Below are positions 1 to 13,682 of a stretch of 64,000 bases of DNA, in pieces; the first letter of the stretch is position 1; each line of letters begins with the position of its first letter. The stretch is from Anticarsia gemmatalis. Its lineage: Eukaryota > Arthropoda > Insecta > Lepidoptera > Erebidae. The stretch lies in contig NC_134755.1 in the NCBI RefSeq assembly GCF_050436995.1, positions 6,201,001-6,265,000 on the forward strand, read 5' to 3'. The notes beneath the pieces are model-generated. The model did not search any database and was not told the origin of the DNA. It saw only the letters and a list, made by a program, of their open reading frames with translations. Both the position numbers and the translations under genes were made by a program.

Positions 1-2794
1 ACCGCACTAACCATAACGTTTTAGTGGCAGTTTGCCCCTCGTTGGAACACTTCGTATTTTTAATAAAAAAAGCAATATAGTTTTTCACTAGCCGAGAACA
101 AGGAATGGGAAGGCTAAGAATTTTCAATTTTAAAACTTAAATTGCTCTAAACAATTGTAGCGCTTTTGGCGGTGTTTTCTTAGTTATTTTTATGCGCCGT
201 AATGAAATTAAGCTTTATTATTGTCTAAGTGATATTATTACCAGTGATATTAAGGATAATTCGCATTTTCCTCAAACACTCAGTGAAATCAAACACGAGG
301 TGTATTGATGCGGAACACACAGATATTGAGATTTATAAGGCAATGGGGCAATCACCCCCGTTATCTCTACAGAGGCAGGCAGTCGTTTTCTGAGAAAATC
401 AACTTCTGCTTACTGATATTGAAACGTGAAAAGATTTATAAAGATTGCTAATTAAGATTGTATAATTCTTCTTTTTTAATTTTTATTACAAACGTTTATA
501 CTTGTACAATAACAAACTGTCAATGATTATGAGTGTGATACGTTTAAGTTAATCTAATCGTAATAAAAACACAGCTTATACACACTACACAGCTACACAG
601 CCTATATATATTTTAGGGGTTGTGATAACCAAATTGATATTTAAAAAACAAAAATTTCCCGTGAGTTTATCTGCGAACAAAAGCTAGTAATAATATATGC
701 GGAATGTTAAAAATAAACCCAAAGCTCTGAATAAATAGTGTAATAATGCCCAATAGTGATGGATAACAATTGAGATCGTTAATTCACCGATTCCCCCGAC
801 AGTACGACAAAGTGTGCACAAAATCGCCAACGAGAATCGCAATAAAATAAACTCAGTTCAATGTAATAAAGTAGTTAAGTACACTTTTTGTCCAAGTCCA
901 TAAAACCACTACGATCCGTCAAGGATTAGTACGGATTACTCTATTTTAAACTTAACTTTAAATGGTTGTATTCTTTGACACTTTGCTTTAGAGGCTTAGG
1001 AGATCTAACGAAGCTAAGATAGAGTTAAGTTAAAATATTTCTCCCACGCTTCACATACGATCGCTCTATGATAACTCTATTGAATTTCTTTAAAAAGTAA
1101 CTCCGCAAGAACAATTTAATACTAAATGTTAACTAGTATTTTCGTAATTTTTAATTATAACGGCACTCAATTTTCGTGCACACTAGCAAACGGACTGGAT
1201 GAAAATAAATCAAAACTTATCCGATTACAATATCCGATTACAGCCAACTAACTTCAATACCACTCAGCTAAAGAACATACATCATAAGTCGATGTGTAAA
1301 GTGGGTTCAGCAATAAATATCAGTAACTGTGTATAAATCAGCGACCGTCACATATATTACGTAACGGTTTCGCTACAACTCGAGTCTAGCTTTCCCTAGG
1401 TCCATAAAATTCAATCGTATCAAACCTATCCGAAGTCGCCACTATGTTTTATTGTCACTAACAATTCAACTGCGATCGAGTTTTAGTATGATCCACCTTT
1501 GTTTCCCCCACTTGTATTACTAAGAAAGCGACGCTACGTTGTAAGACTCTAGTTGTATAACTACCCTTTGTTCGACACTTGCTACTGAACTGAATGATTT
1601 TCCGCGAAAATCTGAGGATTTTCCAAGATGTATCAGTGTTAATAAGATAGCCTGGAACTAGAATTCCAATCAAACTTAAATCCTGTTTCCTGGTTTATGG
1701 GATTTCGATGTGTACATTATAGCCTTGTTTTTGCAGACAGATAAACTTCCATATTTAAAATATTAGCTAATAAGTAAACACGGCTGATAAAACAAAATGA
1801 TGGCCGATGTAGTTTTAATTGTATTATTAATTTGTGTAATTATAATTTTGCCATGCACATTATTATCATACAGAGATTTATTGTGATCATCAATTATTCA
1901 AAATAGACTCATTTGAAAATGTAATAATATTAATCCTTCGCCACTATTTAGACAAATCAATCAGCTGAACAAATAATAGTTACCACACTAATTGTAAAGG
2001 TACATGTACACTAGAAAAGCTTTGTTATAAATGCGGTGACAGATTAAATGAATACCACAAACACACATCAGTCAGACCTACCAAATATTTTGCTGTAACT
2101 ATTATTTATTTAACATTTTAGCCGTTGTATATCCAGCTTAACCCAATCACGCTCGAGGCTTAAAACACATAGAAAAAGGTTTTGTTTATTGGTGTAATAA
2201 TTTTACATGCGACGCAAAAAGTTCTGAATTCGTATAATTCGTCCTTTCTGGATGGTCGCGTGCGTACATTTTTTATGTATTGTATTTTCTGTTATTTTAT
2301 TTTTATAATTAAAAAGGCAATGCGCGAATGCTATTTATATCATGCAAAACTTTACAAACTTACAAAGTTACTACACTATCTGGGTATCGAAGAAAAATAT
2401 AGTTACACGTTGTGAATTATTACCACACAAGATACTTATTCCAAGTCGGAATCTAACCCGATATTAATCAACTCAAACGATAATATTTCCAACTAGGAAG
2501 ACAAAAGTTATTGAAGTAAATATTAAAGCTATTTTGATCAGAACTAAATACCTACATTCTACAACACACCACAATAGAATCACAACAGCACAACGGATCA
2601 AATAACTTTACATACAGAGCAATCCGTTTAATGAAAATTTGTAACCTGTCGACATGTCGGCCACCTCAATGTTTATGCCGCTATGATTCTAATACATTGC
2701 TTGTTCAGAACAAAAATGCCGGATAATTCATTCTATTGTATCGTACATTATATAACGAAATAACAATATTTTGGTCAATAATCAAATTAAATAA
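1..2794. other. Noncoding AT-rich stretch, probably intron or flank of gene A
   Basis: No Ig-type exon, RNA gene or transposon was recognised here. The only open frames are short and lack recognisable protein motifs. Because gene A starts mid-domain at 19947, this stretch is most simply read as part of a long upstream intron; that is an inference. Confidence 0.4.
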
Positions 2795-3166
2795 CTGAGC
2801 AACTCGTGGCTTAGGTAACAACAGCCGCGTTGATCGATCTCTGAGATTAAGCTACGCTTCCCGAGGTTGTTCTGTAGATGGGTGACCACATTATACATTT
2901 CGAGATCCGTGTTTCGGCACGTTAAATTTTGGGTGCCAGCTGTCATTTTTAAAGTTCTATTACAGTCAACAGTAGTCAATAGCTAGAAAGTCCGACAACC
3001 AGTCGTGTCGAAGGGTGTTATAAGCCAAGTAATTGGGTCGTGGAGGTCTCTTAAGAAGTAGCTTCATGTATAATACTTGTATCCAGCTTCATCCGGCGAG
3101 ACTTCAAGCCGTGTCCAACATAATTGCGAGAAAAGTTAAGCCCATGATGAAGCCTAATAAAAAAAG
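2795..3166 (+). mobile_element. 5S-rRNA-headed SINE (SINE3-like), lepidopteran type
   Basis: The head resembles the internal promoter of 5S rRNA. TAAGC lies at 2848-2852 and GATGGGTGACC (C-box-like) at 2877-2887. The 29-base distance between the start of TAAGC and the start of GATGGG is the same as in animal 5S rRNA as I know it. The body continues with segments typical of a common lepidopteran SINE: a GGCACGTTAAATT-like piece near 2915, a GTCCGACAACCAGTC-like piece near 2990, and a tail with CATCCGG, CCAACATAATTG and CCATGATGA near 3090-3150. It ends in an A-rich tail at about 3156-3166. The copy is diverged, and no clear target-site duplication was found. Outer edges are approximate. Confidence 0.72.
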
Positions 3167-6100
3167 TCTTCAATAAATTAATTTAAACTCTATACGCAAT
3201 AAGACAGTATTAAGAAAACATATCACGCTCAGTGCTTGTTGTAACTACTGGATATAAAATGGGGCATAAACTGGCTCATATAACAATAAAAATAAATTAG
3301 ATAAAAGCTTGCAATGAAACTTTGCCCATTACTCGGCTCGCGTAAAACACACAGTTTCATGGGTTTGTAAGATTTAATTATTACAAAATACTTGGTAGCG
3401 AGCGTGTAATGTAAAACCTTTCAGTATACGAGTGATGAACGCGCGAACTTAACATCTAATTTACTTGTACGCTTCGGAAATTCGTATTTACCAATGTTGA
3501 TGGATTATTGATAATTTAATTATATTTATTTGAAAAATTGTGTAAACATTACAAATTAAATGGTTTATTTCTGAAATGTAACACGGGCACTCTTATGACT
3601 CGCAAATGGTTCTTTCAATTAAATATTTAAGTGTGGAAGTGAAGCGTAAATAGTAATTAAACTATCACCATTTGCTTCTTAATTTATTATATGTTAGGCT
3701 ACCGCATTCATTAGTTAAAGGTTTATATCATGACATGTATGTAACTACAAACTGAATTTACATTTCAAACCAGATGTCAAAAATCCTCGTTGGTACTTAG
3801 CAGTATAACGAAAATAAACAAAAATACCTCGAAAAATAGCACATCACTACGTTCCACCGTATTCATTCAATATAAATCATTACACATAATAATATAGTGC
3901 ATTAAAATGAACAGCGGTGTTCTATAAATTGCAATGGTAGCCGTTTCAAGATGTTAGTTGCGCGCCGGGCGGGTCGGCCGACGGTCTCGGGGCCTCCAAA
4001 TTACCGCAATAACGGTAATTGCAATTTGCTGCTGAAACTACCGACTGTCTTCATTTTCTTCCGTTCTAATGTTGATATAGGAGCATTGCTTTGTACACGA
4101 GATGCGGTCTTCGCCACAACTTATTGTTAGGTCTTGAGATACTAGGCGCTGAAATATTTGTCGTTTCTTGTAGAAGACACCAATGTGCTGGTGATCAAAA
4201 GTTGATCGTTGAGAACAACTTTTTGTTCATATATTATGTCCCTCGAATATCGCACAGCATTAATGATTAATATTAATATTTACGATATTTTTCTGGATTT
4301 ATGTTTCCGTATACTTTTGATTCAAACACCTGATATAATCAAATTAAGCTTTTTACCCTCAATATTATATTGAAAGGCGCGAATCGACACAAAACCAATG
4401 TTACAAAATTATCATTTGATATAAATTGTTCCTTGACAACGCAAATAGATTGCGTATTCAACTAAATCGGAAGTTCTGTAAAGAAAATAGGACTTGATTT
4501 TTTATATTAAATTCAAATCAGCGATAAAAAGTTTGAGTTTGTAAAGTAAATGTCTCGATTGTAGAGATAACAAGCTCCGAGTATTCGAGAGTTATGCTTA
4601 TCGATGTTATAACGCATTTATGTAGTAAGTATAAGAAGATCGTATCGTAACAATCGAGTAGCTATGTAGTAAACAGAACCTTTGTTCTTTCTTTGATTGG
4701 CAGTCAGAGAAATAATAATGCTGTATCGATCAGATGTTTGTTGTTGTTTCGAATTATAAGAGTAATAGCTGTTGATAAAAGTGAATATAAGTTCCTGCAT
4801 TCGGCGTATAATTGTATTGTTGTATTGGCATTTCCTATTGTGCTTAAATTAAATCATACTAGTTCATATTTAGGCTCTAATGTTTGTCAGTTTATTCTTA
4901 TTTACTTCATTGCTTTTTTTTTCGTGTTCGTACTAATTAAAAGCTAGATCCTTTTCGTTATGCGGCTAGTCACAAAATTATAGTAACCAATGTTCAAACA
5001 GTTTACAAAAGCTGATAATATGAAGCATCTATCGCCTACAGCGCTCCCAAGATAAGCTATGTCTACACAACCTATCTCATTTGATGTTCGCTACAATTTG
5101 TTCCGGTTCAGCTCTTAGCAACACCAACGTATCCCATCAATTAGCTCGGCCTAGATTTTCTTTATGCCTTAAAATTCTGAAGAAAAGCTTTCCATGAACC
5201 TGTAAAATAGAGGGAAGAAAACTATTTGTGTTTTCTAGTTTCAGTTTGCATAAACAATCATAAATAAGTGATGTAAAGAAAAAAAATGTTTGGGGTAAAT
5301 ATTATAACAGGTTAATTAAACGACTGATGTTAAAGGAATTTTGCCATATTAATATGTCAAATTTAAATTAGATTGCCATTATAGGCATTAAATTCCTGTA
5401 TCGCAAATAAGTTAAAATATGTATGTATTTATCAAATCAATTGTTTTCTACAAAAGAATCTTTTTTGTAAATAAATTGCTCTAAAATTCAAATACGCATG
5501 TAAGTTCAGTTGAACTACATAAAAAGTCGTTGTACGTTCAGTTGAAAATAAACCTCCTCGATGGACTACAATGATTAATGGCGGTAGAAGTGTATTGCCA
5601 AAATTATTATCCACTTGGCAAGCACGACTTGGCAGGGGAGTTAGAACGGTGGAGATATTAGCTAGTAGGACCCGACACTAGGCCACCTCTTTAACCATTC
5701 ATCTGAATTAGGTTATAATCTCTCCGTTAAGTTTTAAATGCTGCGAAACGGACTTATTAAGGGATGGCACTAACCACTAGAAATAATATAAAAGAAAACA
5801 TAAATTTATGACATGTTTATAGTTCATTTTGAGCGTAGTTATATAAAGCTTTCAACCTTAAACTTACAAAAAAGTAACACAGTAAATATACGTTTATTCT
5901 GTCGCTTAAGTGCACTTAAAGTTTATATATATAGTGACTTAGCACGTGTAAATACACATTCTAAAGACATACAAGTTTTCGCAATTTTCTTTTATCGATT
6001 CTTTCTATCACTTATTTCATTACTCCTAAACAGGCTTTTACACAAGCCACTATCACCAAAAAAATACGTAAATACGAATGAAAAAGTTTTACCAAGCTAT

Positions 6101-9100
6101 TACAATTCAATCGCGTAATGTAGCTAACGCTCAGTGTCAATACTTTTTGAAAGCCCTTGCACGACTTGATAACTGTTTAGCGTATAACGATTATTCGTTT
6201 CCGCCGTCTAAGATTATTACAGCGGGTACATTAAGAGAATGTTTCGTCTTAAAATTGCGACGTTTATTACTTACGCACCTCGTGTAATTTCGTCGGGCAT
6301 ACAAGCGTTTTATGTTCAGGTACTGACGTGGACTAAATTGTTTAGATCTCATCTTGAGGCATATTATCTCAAGATAAGATCTAAACGACCTGGTTTATAA
6401 TTATTTTTATAGTTCTGGGTAGGTATGCCGCTCCCAGTCAAAAATTGTGCCTCCGAGCAAATTTCCCACGACGTTTTTACTAGTTTGTACCTAGAACAGT
6501 GGGTGGGTACAATTATTATCTCTCAACTAGAATAATAGAACACACTCATCAAAACTGCTGACCCACAACGATGGATCTCTTGACCTACTTACCCCTAATA
6601 AAACATGAGCGAATTTATGACAACCTTTGCCCACTACAATAAATGCTAACATTCTAGTTTTTTCAGAGACAATAAAACAAAAACGTGTATACATTCAATA
6701 GTTTTTCTCCTTGTTCCAATATTGATACGCAATAAACGGAGAAACTAATAATAGCAGCCTCTCATAATGCTTACAAACGTTACGAGAACCACTGTTTGTC
6801 TTCAAAGCAAATAATAAAAGGGTAGACAAAGTCATGACAATAATTGCGAGAATAATGTGCAAGTTAGCTGACGCAGCCTTCTATTACCACAGACAGAAAA
6901 ATATCGCTATTTATTAAAGACAGCTGAACCGTTTAAACATAGCTGGAAAATTGAATGTCGATGTTTTTATATTTCTTTACGTCGATGAGGCCTGAGAAAT
7001 GTGAAAAGTAAAATTGTTTGATATATGAACTTTTAGATTTATTATTTGGTTTTTGTGTACTTGAATGTGTGTAAGCTGAGTAAGGGATTTATTGGAGAAG
7101 GACGGTCGACAGCAGCCACCTGTGAACTTATGACCCGAGGCTGCGATCATCAACGGGAAAAACTATTGCAATATCTCTCGGACCATCGCTTGCGGCGATC
7201 TGCAGTAAATATTGGTGTCTACTGCATATTGCCATAAGCTTTATAGAGGATTTACTTTGACCGTAGGGAATGGACGAGACTTTGACTTGGGCATTGAGAT
7301 ACTAGAATTACTAGAATAACATTGGCAATATTTAAGTTAACCGGTAGTATTTAGGTACTGGAATGACACTATGTTATGACTTAAAATGTGTAAGACTTAC
7401 ACATTATTATTTTTCTAGCGTGTTCTTAAACTCGAAGTTTGAAATCAATGGAAAGCAGGTAATTTAGCGACACCTCCGTGCGCTTATTTAATTTCCATCA
7501 CTATCTCTATTTGATCTCAGTTCTACCTAATTTGCTGCTTCATTTAAAAACCGCTGATCTGGTCATTCGAGACCAAAGGCGGCGGATTACCCTTACTAAG
7601 GGCACTTAAAGATTTAACCCTTGTAAGTACTAAGTAACGGTACATGCAAAAGGCTATAGGATTCTAGACCTTTTGACCGCAAGACACCTGGACCTAAACA
7701 AGCAACCTTTTCTTGAAGAACATTGAGTTTCAATGTCAATAAAGTCTGGATATTATTCATCAAGTATTATAATTTATGACTACAAAAGTTGAATTTATCT
7801 TTTAGGTTTCTTTCCATTTACCTGCATAATTTCAAATATTAGTTTCAGACTTTTTTAACTTCGTGCAATTTTCGATTTTAGTTCTGTATATGTTTCAAAC
7901 TCTGAAACTTGCGAGTCAACATGGCATTTTTCAATCATATTAGAATATAATTCGATCTAAAAAAAACAGTTTAAACCAAACCACATTATAAATAAGTTCC
8001 TTAGTCTTTTTTATACAGCTGGTTGGAGGAACTTTCCGGTTAATTAAGTTTTAGGAAATTCATCGCAATACTCGGTCCCATAAATTAATTTTGCTTCATT
8101 TAACAACATTATAACTGAATACTTCGGACATAATAAGTATTTAGAAATGATTTTATGTTGGCATTTTAACGCAGTAGAATACTAAACAGTTTCTTATCTA
8201 TCCTAGTTTAAATACAGGGATGTTTCAAGTACAATATAATGGCGGCTTCCTTCGTGTATTTACGTTGAGTGCTTGCCATGTGACCCACAAGCCAACTAGT
8301 GGGGACACCGGCAGTTAAAGCTAGACCAGTTGTCACAATTTCTCAGGCTTTTGGCTTACCGTAACGCGCTCGTAGATATTCGGATAACAGCCAGACTGCC
8401 GTCACTAGATGTACCAACTGTAAAGTCTTTGTCCACTTTAGACTTGAACATTAAGATTCATTGCACTGCTTCGTAGATAGCATTCAACACATCGCATTTA
8501 AAATAATCAGCTAAAAGCAAGGATGGATCCGCGAAATAACCAGTTTTTTGGTTTTGCGTTCATTCCAATATGCATAAAACAAAATCCTGTCAACAAATAA
8601 TGTCATTCGATTAAAACCGCTATTGTTTAATCCGTAAAATACAATGGCGTTAAAATAATATGGAAATTGCATAGTAAAATGCAAACATCGATAATATGTC
8701 GCGTCGTGGTGTCACATCCCTCGGCGTGACCGGCACTGTAAGCTTCACCAAGTACAAATAGAGAATAGTGGTTGCAGTAATAATGGGTTGGCGTATAACT
8801 AGTGCTGGCGTTAAATTTATATTAAAAACCAGCCGTGACGCAGTGCACACGTGCGCTTTGTTATAAGGCTGCTCTATTTACTCATACTGAATCATTGTTT
8901 ATGTGCATGGTGCACATTTATGACACTATATTTTATCCCATCAGCTGTTAAACGAGAACTATTTTAATATTTTTGTTTTAACAATTGATGATTTTTTTTC
9001 TATTTTAGCGCTTTTTTATACTTTACCAGACAACATATCGCAAAGTAACCGATCAAAAGAAACTGATTTTGCGAGTATATTTAGAAGCCTATACGTGTAA

Positions 9101-12100
9101 ATTAATTGTTATGACAAATGAAGCCAGCTTTTAAGCTAAGTTTAACGCTATTTATAATCCCTTAATTCTTATGTGTCATCTAACATATGTTTTGTTATTA
9201 TAAAAACTTCACATAAGTTAGTTCACATTGAGAATGGAAAAGATTAATTTTATTTGATATCATTATATTAGGCTTTAATCGCCAAGTTCCTTTTTTTTCT
9301 ACTATAAAATAGCCACATTCCTTTCAACGCTAACCAATTCATTTACGTAACCCAGTACATCTTTGAACCATAAAATCTACCTAAGATACAAGCAAGTGAA
9401 TAAAAGACCAACAAGATTAATCGTATTAATTAGACGGTACTTTCCTCTATAGGTATTTCATGTTATAACTCGACCTCGAAGAAAATTCTGGCGTTGAATC
9501 TTCACCCTCCAAATCAAGTACCATTGACCGAATATCTTTTATTCTTTCAACAAATAAATAAGCGTAATCTTAATTAGGTAGATGAACGAATGAAGTATAA
9601 AAAGAAATGAGCGTTTCTTAAATGAGGAAATTAGGAAAAATATAACTTGAGAGATATTCTTTGGAATGGGTATCGTTATTATGCAAATAGAGCCGTTATT
9701 TATAATGTTTGATTAACTTGCTACCTACAGGTCTGTCATTATAAAAATAATGCTTCATTTTGATCACTTAGATATAATAATATAATAGCGATAACACTAT
9801 AGTGCTGAACTTATTCAATGAAATCGTAAATTTAAGCTGTCAAACGATTTGCAATAACCGATAACCAAGCAATTAAAGTTCAATTAACAACACCCATATT
9901 TTTTAGTTTTACATTATCAATCAAACATCTTCTAATTTCCAAGTCCAACGACCCTTTTGAACTCAAATCGATTAAGTATCGACTAAATACTTACGTAACA
10001 GTATCAACAATTGAAAACAAATAACGCCAAACGAATATTGGCAAAAATTTCGAAAACAATACGGAGCAATCCATAGCATCTGGCATGGAACAAACGGACG
10101 AAATTATATATTTATTGTGATAGGGTTGTTTTGATCTTTGATTGAGCCATTAAGTTGATTGCTGTACTTTAGAAATTCAGTACTAAAAGTTGGGCAAAGT
10201 GTTTTAATTAACGTCTTAACTCGGTGGCAGCGAGCTGAGTAGTATGAAGTTTACGAATTAACTGAAATATCCGCTTCAGACCCTACACAGTTGACTTTTA
10301 AAATATTGTACACGCTTTTTAATTTTGCATACTAATTTTATACTTGAGTTTGAAACTATTAATTAAAGCCTCTTGCTGCCTTCTACTGCCGTTTTGTGTG
10401 ATTCTAATTACGTTTCTTTCATTCAAATGAAACTGGGAATTAAAAAGTAAATATAAAATTACAGTTGAGGGTCTTTGCAAGTTTTTGATACTTAGTTCTG
10501 CGAATATAATTTATGATGGGAGATAAAATTTGTTACTAAGGAAACATTGAAACATAGAAGTGATGCTACTGAATACGAATTCATACATGCGGAAAATTCT
10601 GGTTATTATAAGGTCATTGTTCTTTCCATATCATGGAAAAGTCAGCTATATTGATGTGTTTTTGTTTTTATTTGATCTTAGCGGTAAAATACGTTCAGTG
10701 TTCGTTCTGATAAACAATAGAATGCTTATATGCCTCCAAACACTAGAACTGTTCAATTTACAATCCTTTCCTCGCTTCACCGTAGTTGAGTAAAATTGGT
10801 TCGCATATGGAAACGGTTTCCGTCTACCTGTCTATTTGCGTCCTTGTTTAACCCTCTTCAAAGGTAGCTGCAAACAGCTGGTTTTGGTATATTTGACCCA
10901 AAACAGACGGGTTTTATTTCAAAGCAAAATTGAACTCCCCAAATCGATCAACCCTTGAAAGCTTTTCACTATATCAACGATTTAAAATAGTTCGCGAAGT
11001 TTTTTTGCCAACTTAGATAATGAATTATCGTTTTTTACGATTTCTTTTTTTGCTGTAACCAGCTTGTATAGGACCACTACTCGGGGTATAAAAAATATAT
11101 AAATGAAAACTTTACGCAAATAGAATAGAAATAAGTTATATTGTTGAAGTTTTTTGATCTTTATTTTAAACCGCGATCACCTTGAATAAAATGAATGGCC
11201 TAATGTATTTTATTTTTAGAGCTATAGACTTTCTATCTATAAATCTTACCACGTTAATTACTTTTTAAAATTCTTTTGTAATGTTCGTTATAAGAATTCT
11301 TGTGTTTGTTGTTATGAGCTCACTAAAAATATCACAATACATTTATATAAACCTGTCCGATTCACGCACATAAATAAGATCGGAAGGGTTGAAAGACTCG
11401 CGCTGAATTTGCGACTAAAATAGCTGAGTCAAACCAAAACCCTGTCAAGCCCAAATTGGATGAATCACGTGACATTAGGAATGTATCGTATACATTTATT
11501 TGATAAAAGCGTACGTTGAACGTGACGGGAATGTAATAATGCGGGTATAATGGAGCTCCGCCAATCATGGTCATACGTTTAATATGTGAGTTAGTGGGTG
11601 TCTGTCACGCGGCGACTTATTAACATGCTGTTACACCGTTTAATCATCTCGCCTTAGGATTCCCTAAATTAGTTCCTTATTCCGCATCAGGTTCTGAACA
11701 AGATTAAGTGAATGTCTCACCGTCCTAGTGTGGCGCTTATGAAACGCGATATCAATGTCGGCGTCAGTCAATGTACATAAACTCTAACTTTAGAGAGCTG
11801 TTCAAGGACTCTCGTAAAGCAGATTTATATAAGAAAAGGCTTTACTTCTCACTTCAGAGCTGCAAAAGTTCTTCGCATTGAAGACATAAGCGCTAAAATA
11901 TAACTATCCAGTCTAATATTTAAGACAGCTTTCCAAATAGAACTAAAACTTACTTTTATAGACGCAAATCTCGGGTTCGTTGTTTAAATTTTCATTTAGA
12001 GTCTCTCCGAATTCTACAAAAAGCATAAACAGTTTTACTTAACAGTTCAATTCAAGATGTTTATTTATTTTTGGTGGAAAATAATTAAAACTAAATAAAA

Positions 12101-13530
12101 AGTGATGTAAAACGGTGGTCCCCTACTCAAAATTGCGTTGCACTTGCGTTTCTATAAGTCAGCCACGCTAACAATTCTGGTTAACAAAACTTACTAAGAA
12201 CTTACAATGTAGGCCAGCGCGTAAACTCTTATACCTAGAGAAGTAGGATTAAGATTTACGGTCCTTTACATCTGTTAATATTTTAATTAAATATTAATGT
12301 TATATTTGTATACCTTGCATAATAAAAGTCTGGTGAATCTCGTTTTCAGTAGTCTGTTCACGGATACTTGCTGGACCATGAATTTGACGAGTTTAATAAA
12401 TTATAAAAACATCTCCCGATTGAGTAAAAACCTTTCTACAAAGACTTTCTATATTACGAAATAACTGTATCATAAAAACTATTAGACGTAATAGAGTGCA
12501 TGCGCTATGAAAATACTTATAAAATAACTATAGGGTTCCGTCCGGGTAGAATTTAATTTTCTAGAACGCATTTACTTAGTAAATAAAGTGTTATTTTTGC
12601 TGGCCTGCACGCGCCGAGTAGAATGCGAACATAAGCCTAATGGATTTAGCATGTAAGTTGCATTTAGGGGACTTAGTTCATGCAAAATAATCGCAGTAGC
12701 CGCCCCGCAAACACGTTATCGTGGGCTTAAATAAAGTAAACAAACACTTTTATTCTTTATCCTACTTTCTTTATGAAAGTAAATGAACCGGGGGATGTCT
12801 TAATTAAGTTTGCGGTGTACACGAAACTTACCTTAGCTTGTGCAACAAGTAGCGTTAATACACTTGCGTACTTGAGTTATTTCGGTAATGTGTTTGAATG
12901 GTGGACGCCGCAATACAGTTGTTTATTATTCATGACTTCAGTGATGAATGTCAATGAATGGCTGGAAATACACCTAATAGCTATCCCTACGGCGTTCGCG
13001 TGACAGGAAACATTTCGCAGAATAAGTTAGTTTGAAGATGTAACCAACTTGAAACGTGAACCTAAAAGTATCAAATAAAACATTAAGGTTGTGAGCTGAT
13101 ATTCTCGTCATGTATTGGCTCAGTACTGGCTGAATAAGCGTCGAATTACATATCATCCTCAAATTCTATTAACAATGTGGGCGTTTGTCTGAAAGTATTA
13201 AAATAACGCGATACACGCGATAAAAACGACACGAAAATGTTTTCCCTTTTTATACGTAAAAAAGGGGTCATGATCCTAATATAATATTAGCTCCTTGATT
13301 GCCTTTTACGTTTTCCAAAGTGACAAACAGAATATAAAGCGAGACTTTCATTAAGGTTTATTATAAGGAAGAGTTTGCACAAGCGTCGGTTCGATATTGC
13401 AAGTAAATATCGGTTACAGTTGCATGCAACCACGGCACTACCGCCGCCGTGCCGCCCGGTTATTATGTAAATGAAAGAAAAAGCTCGCCGGCCCAATCGG
13501 CCGAATCAACGAATGCGCTTCCAAAGTGTT
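3167..13530. other. Noncoding stretch with a GC-rich patch and one hairpin
   Basis: No coding exon was recognised. A GC-rich patch at about 3958-3998 stands out from the AT-rich surroundings. It is followed by an 8-bp inverted repeat (AATTACCG at 3999-4006, CGGTAATT at 4013-4020). A hairpin at 6340-6386 is listed separately. The rest shows nothing I can name. Confidence 0.4.
6340..6386. repeat. Inverted repeat, 19-bp arms
   Basis: Arms 6340-6358 and 6368-6386 are reverse complements with a single mismatch and enclose a 9-base loop. Each arm contains AGATCT. It could be a small fold-back element or a structured RNA segment in an intron. No target-site duplication was seen. Confidence 0.6.
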
Positions 13531-13682
13531 CATTAACATAATTTATTCGCGCCTGTCAGTACCGGTCTTAAATTTGTGGAAGGCTATTTTTCAACGTGGA
13601 AAAATTGTGTAAACCGGTCACGTATTTTTTAGCGTCAGAGGATCCTTACGGTGTAGTTTAATAATGTCATAACCAGGGCTGA
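13531..13682 (+). repeat. Copy 1 of a three-copy spaced-block sequence family
   Basis: It contains three blocks shared with other places in the window. Block 1 is CATTAACATAATTTATTCG (13531-13549). Block 2 at 13604-13637 centres on GTCACGTATTTTTTAGCG. Block 3 is GTTTAATAATGTCATA (13656-13671) followed by ACCAGGGCT. The same blocks recur at 24581-24780 (+) and, in part, at 27875-27965 (-). Block 2 to block 3 spacing is nearly constant (about 51-54 bases), while the sequence between is diverged. This fits either a duplicated noncoding regulatory element or an old nonautonomous transposon. Confidence 0.55.
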
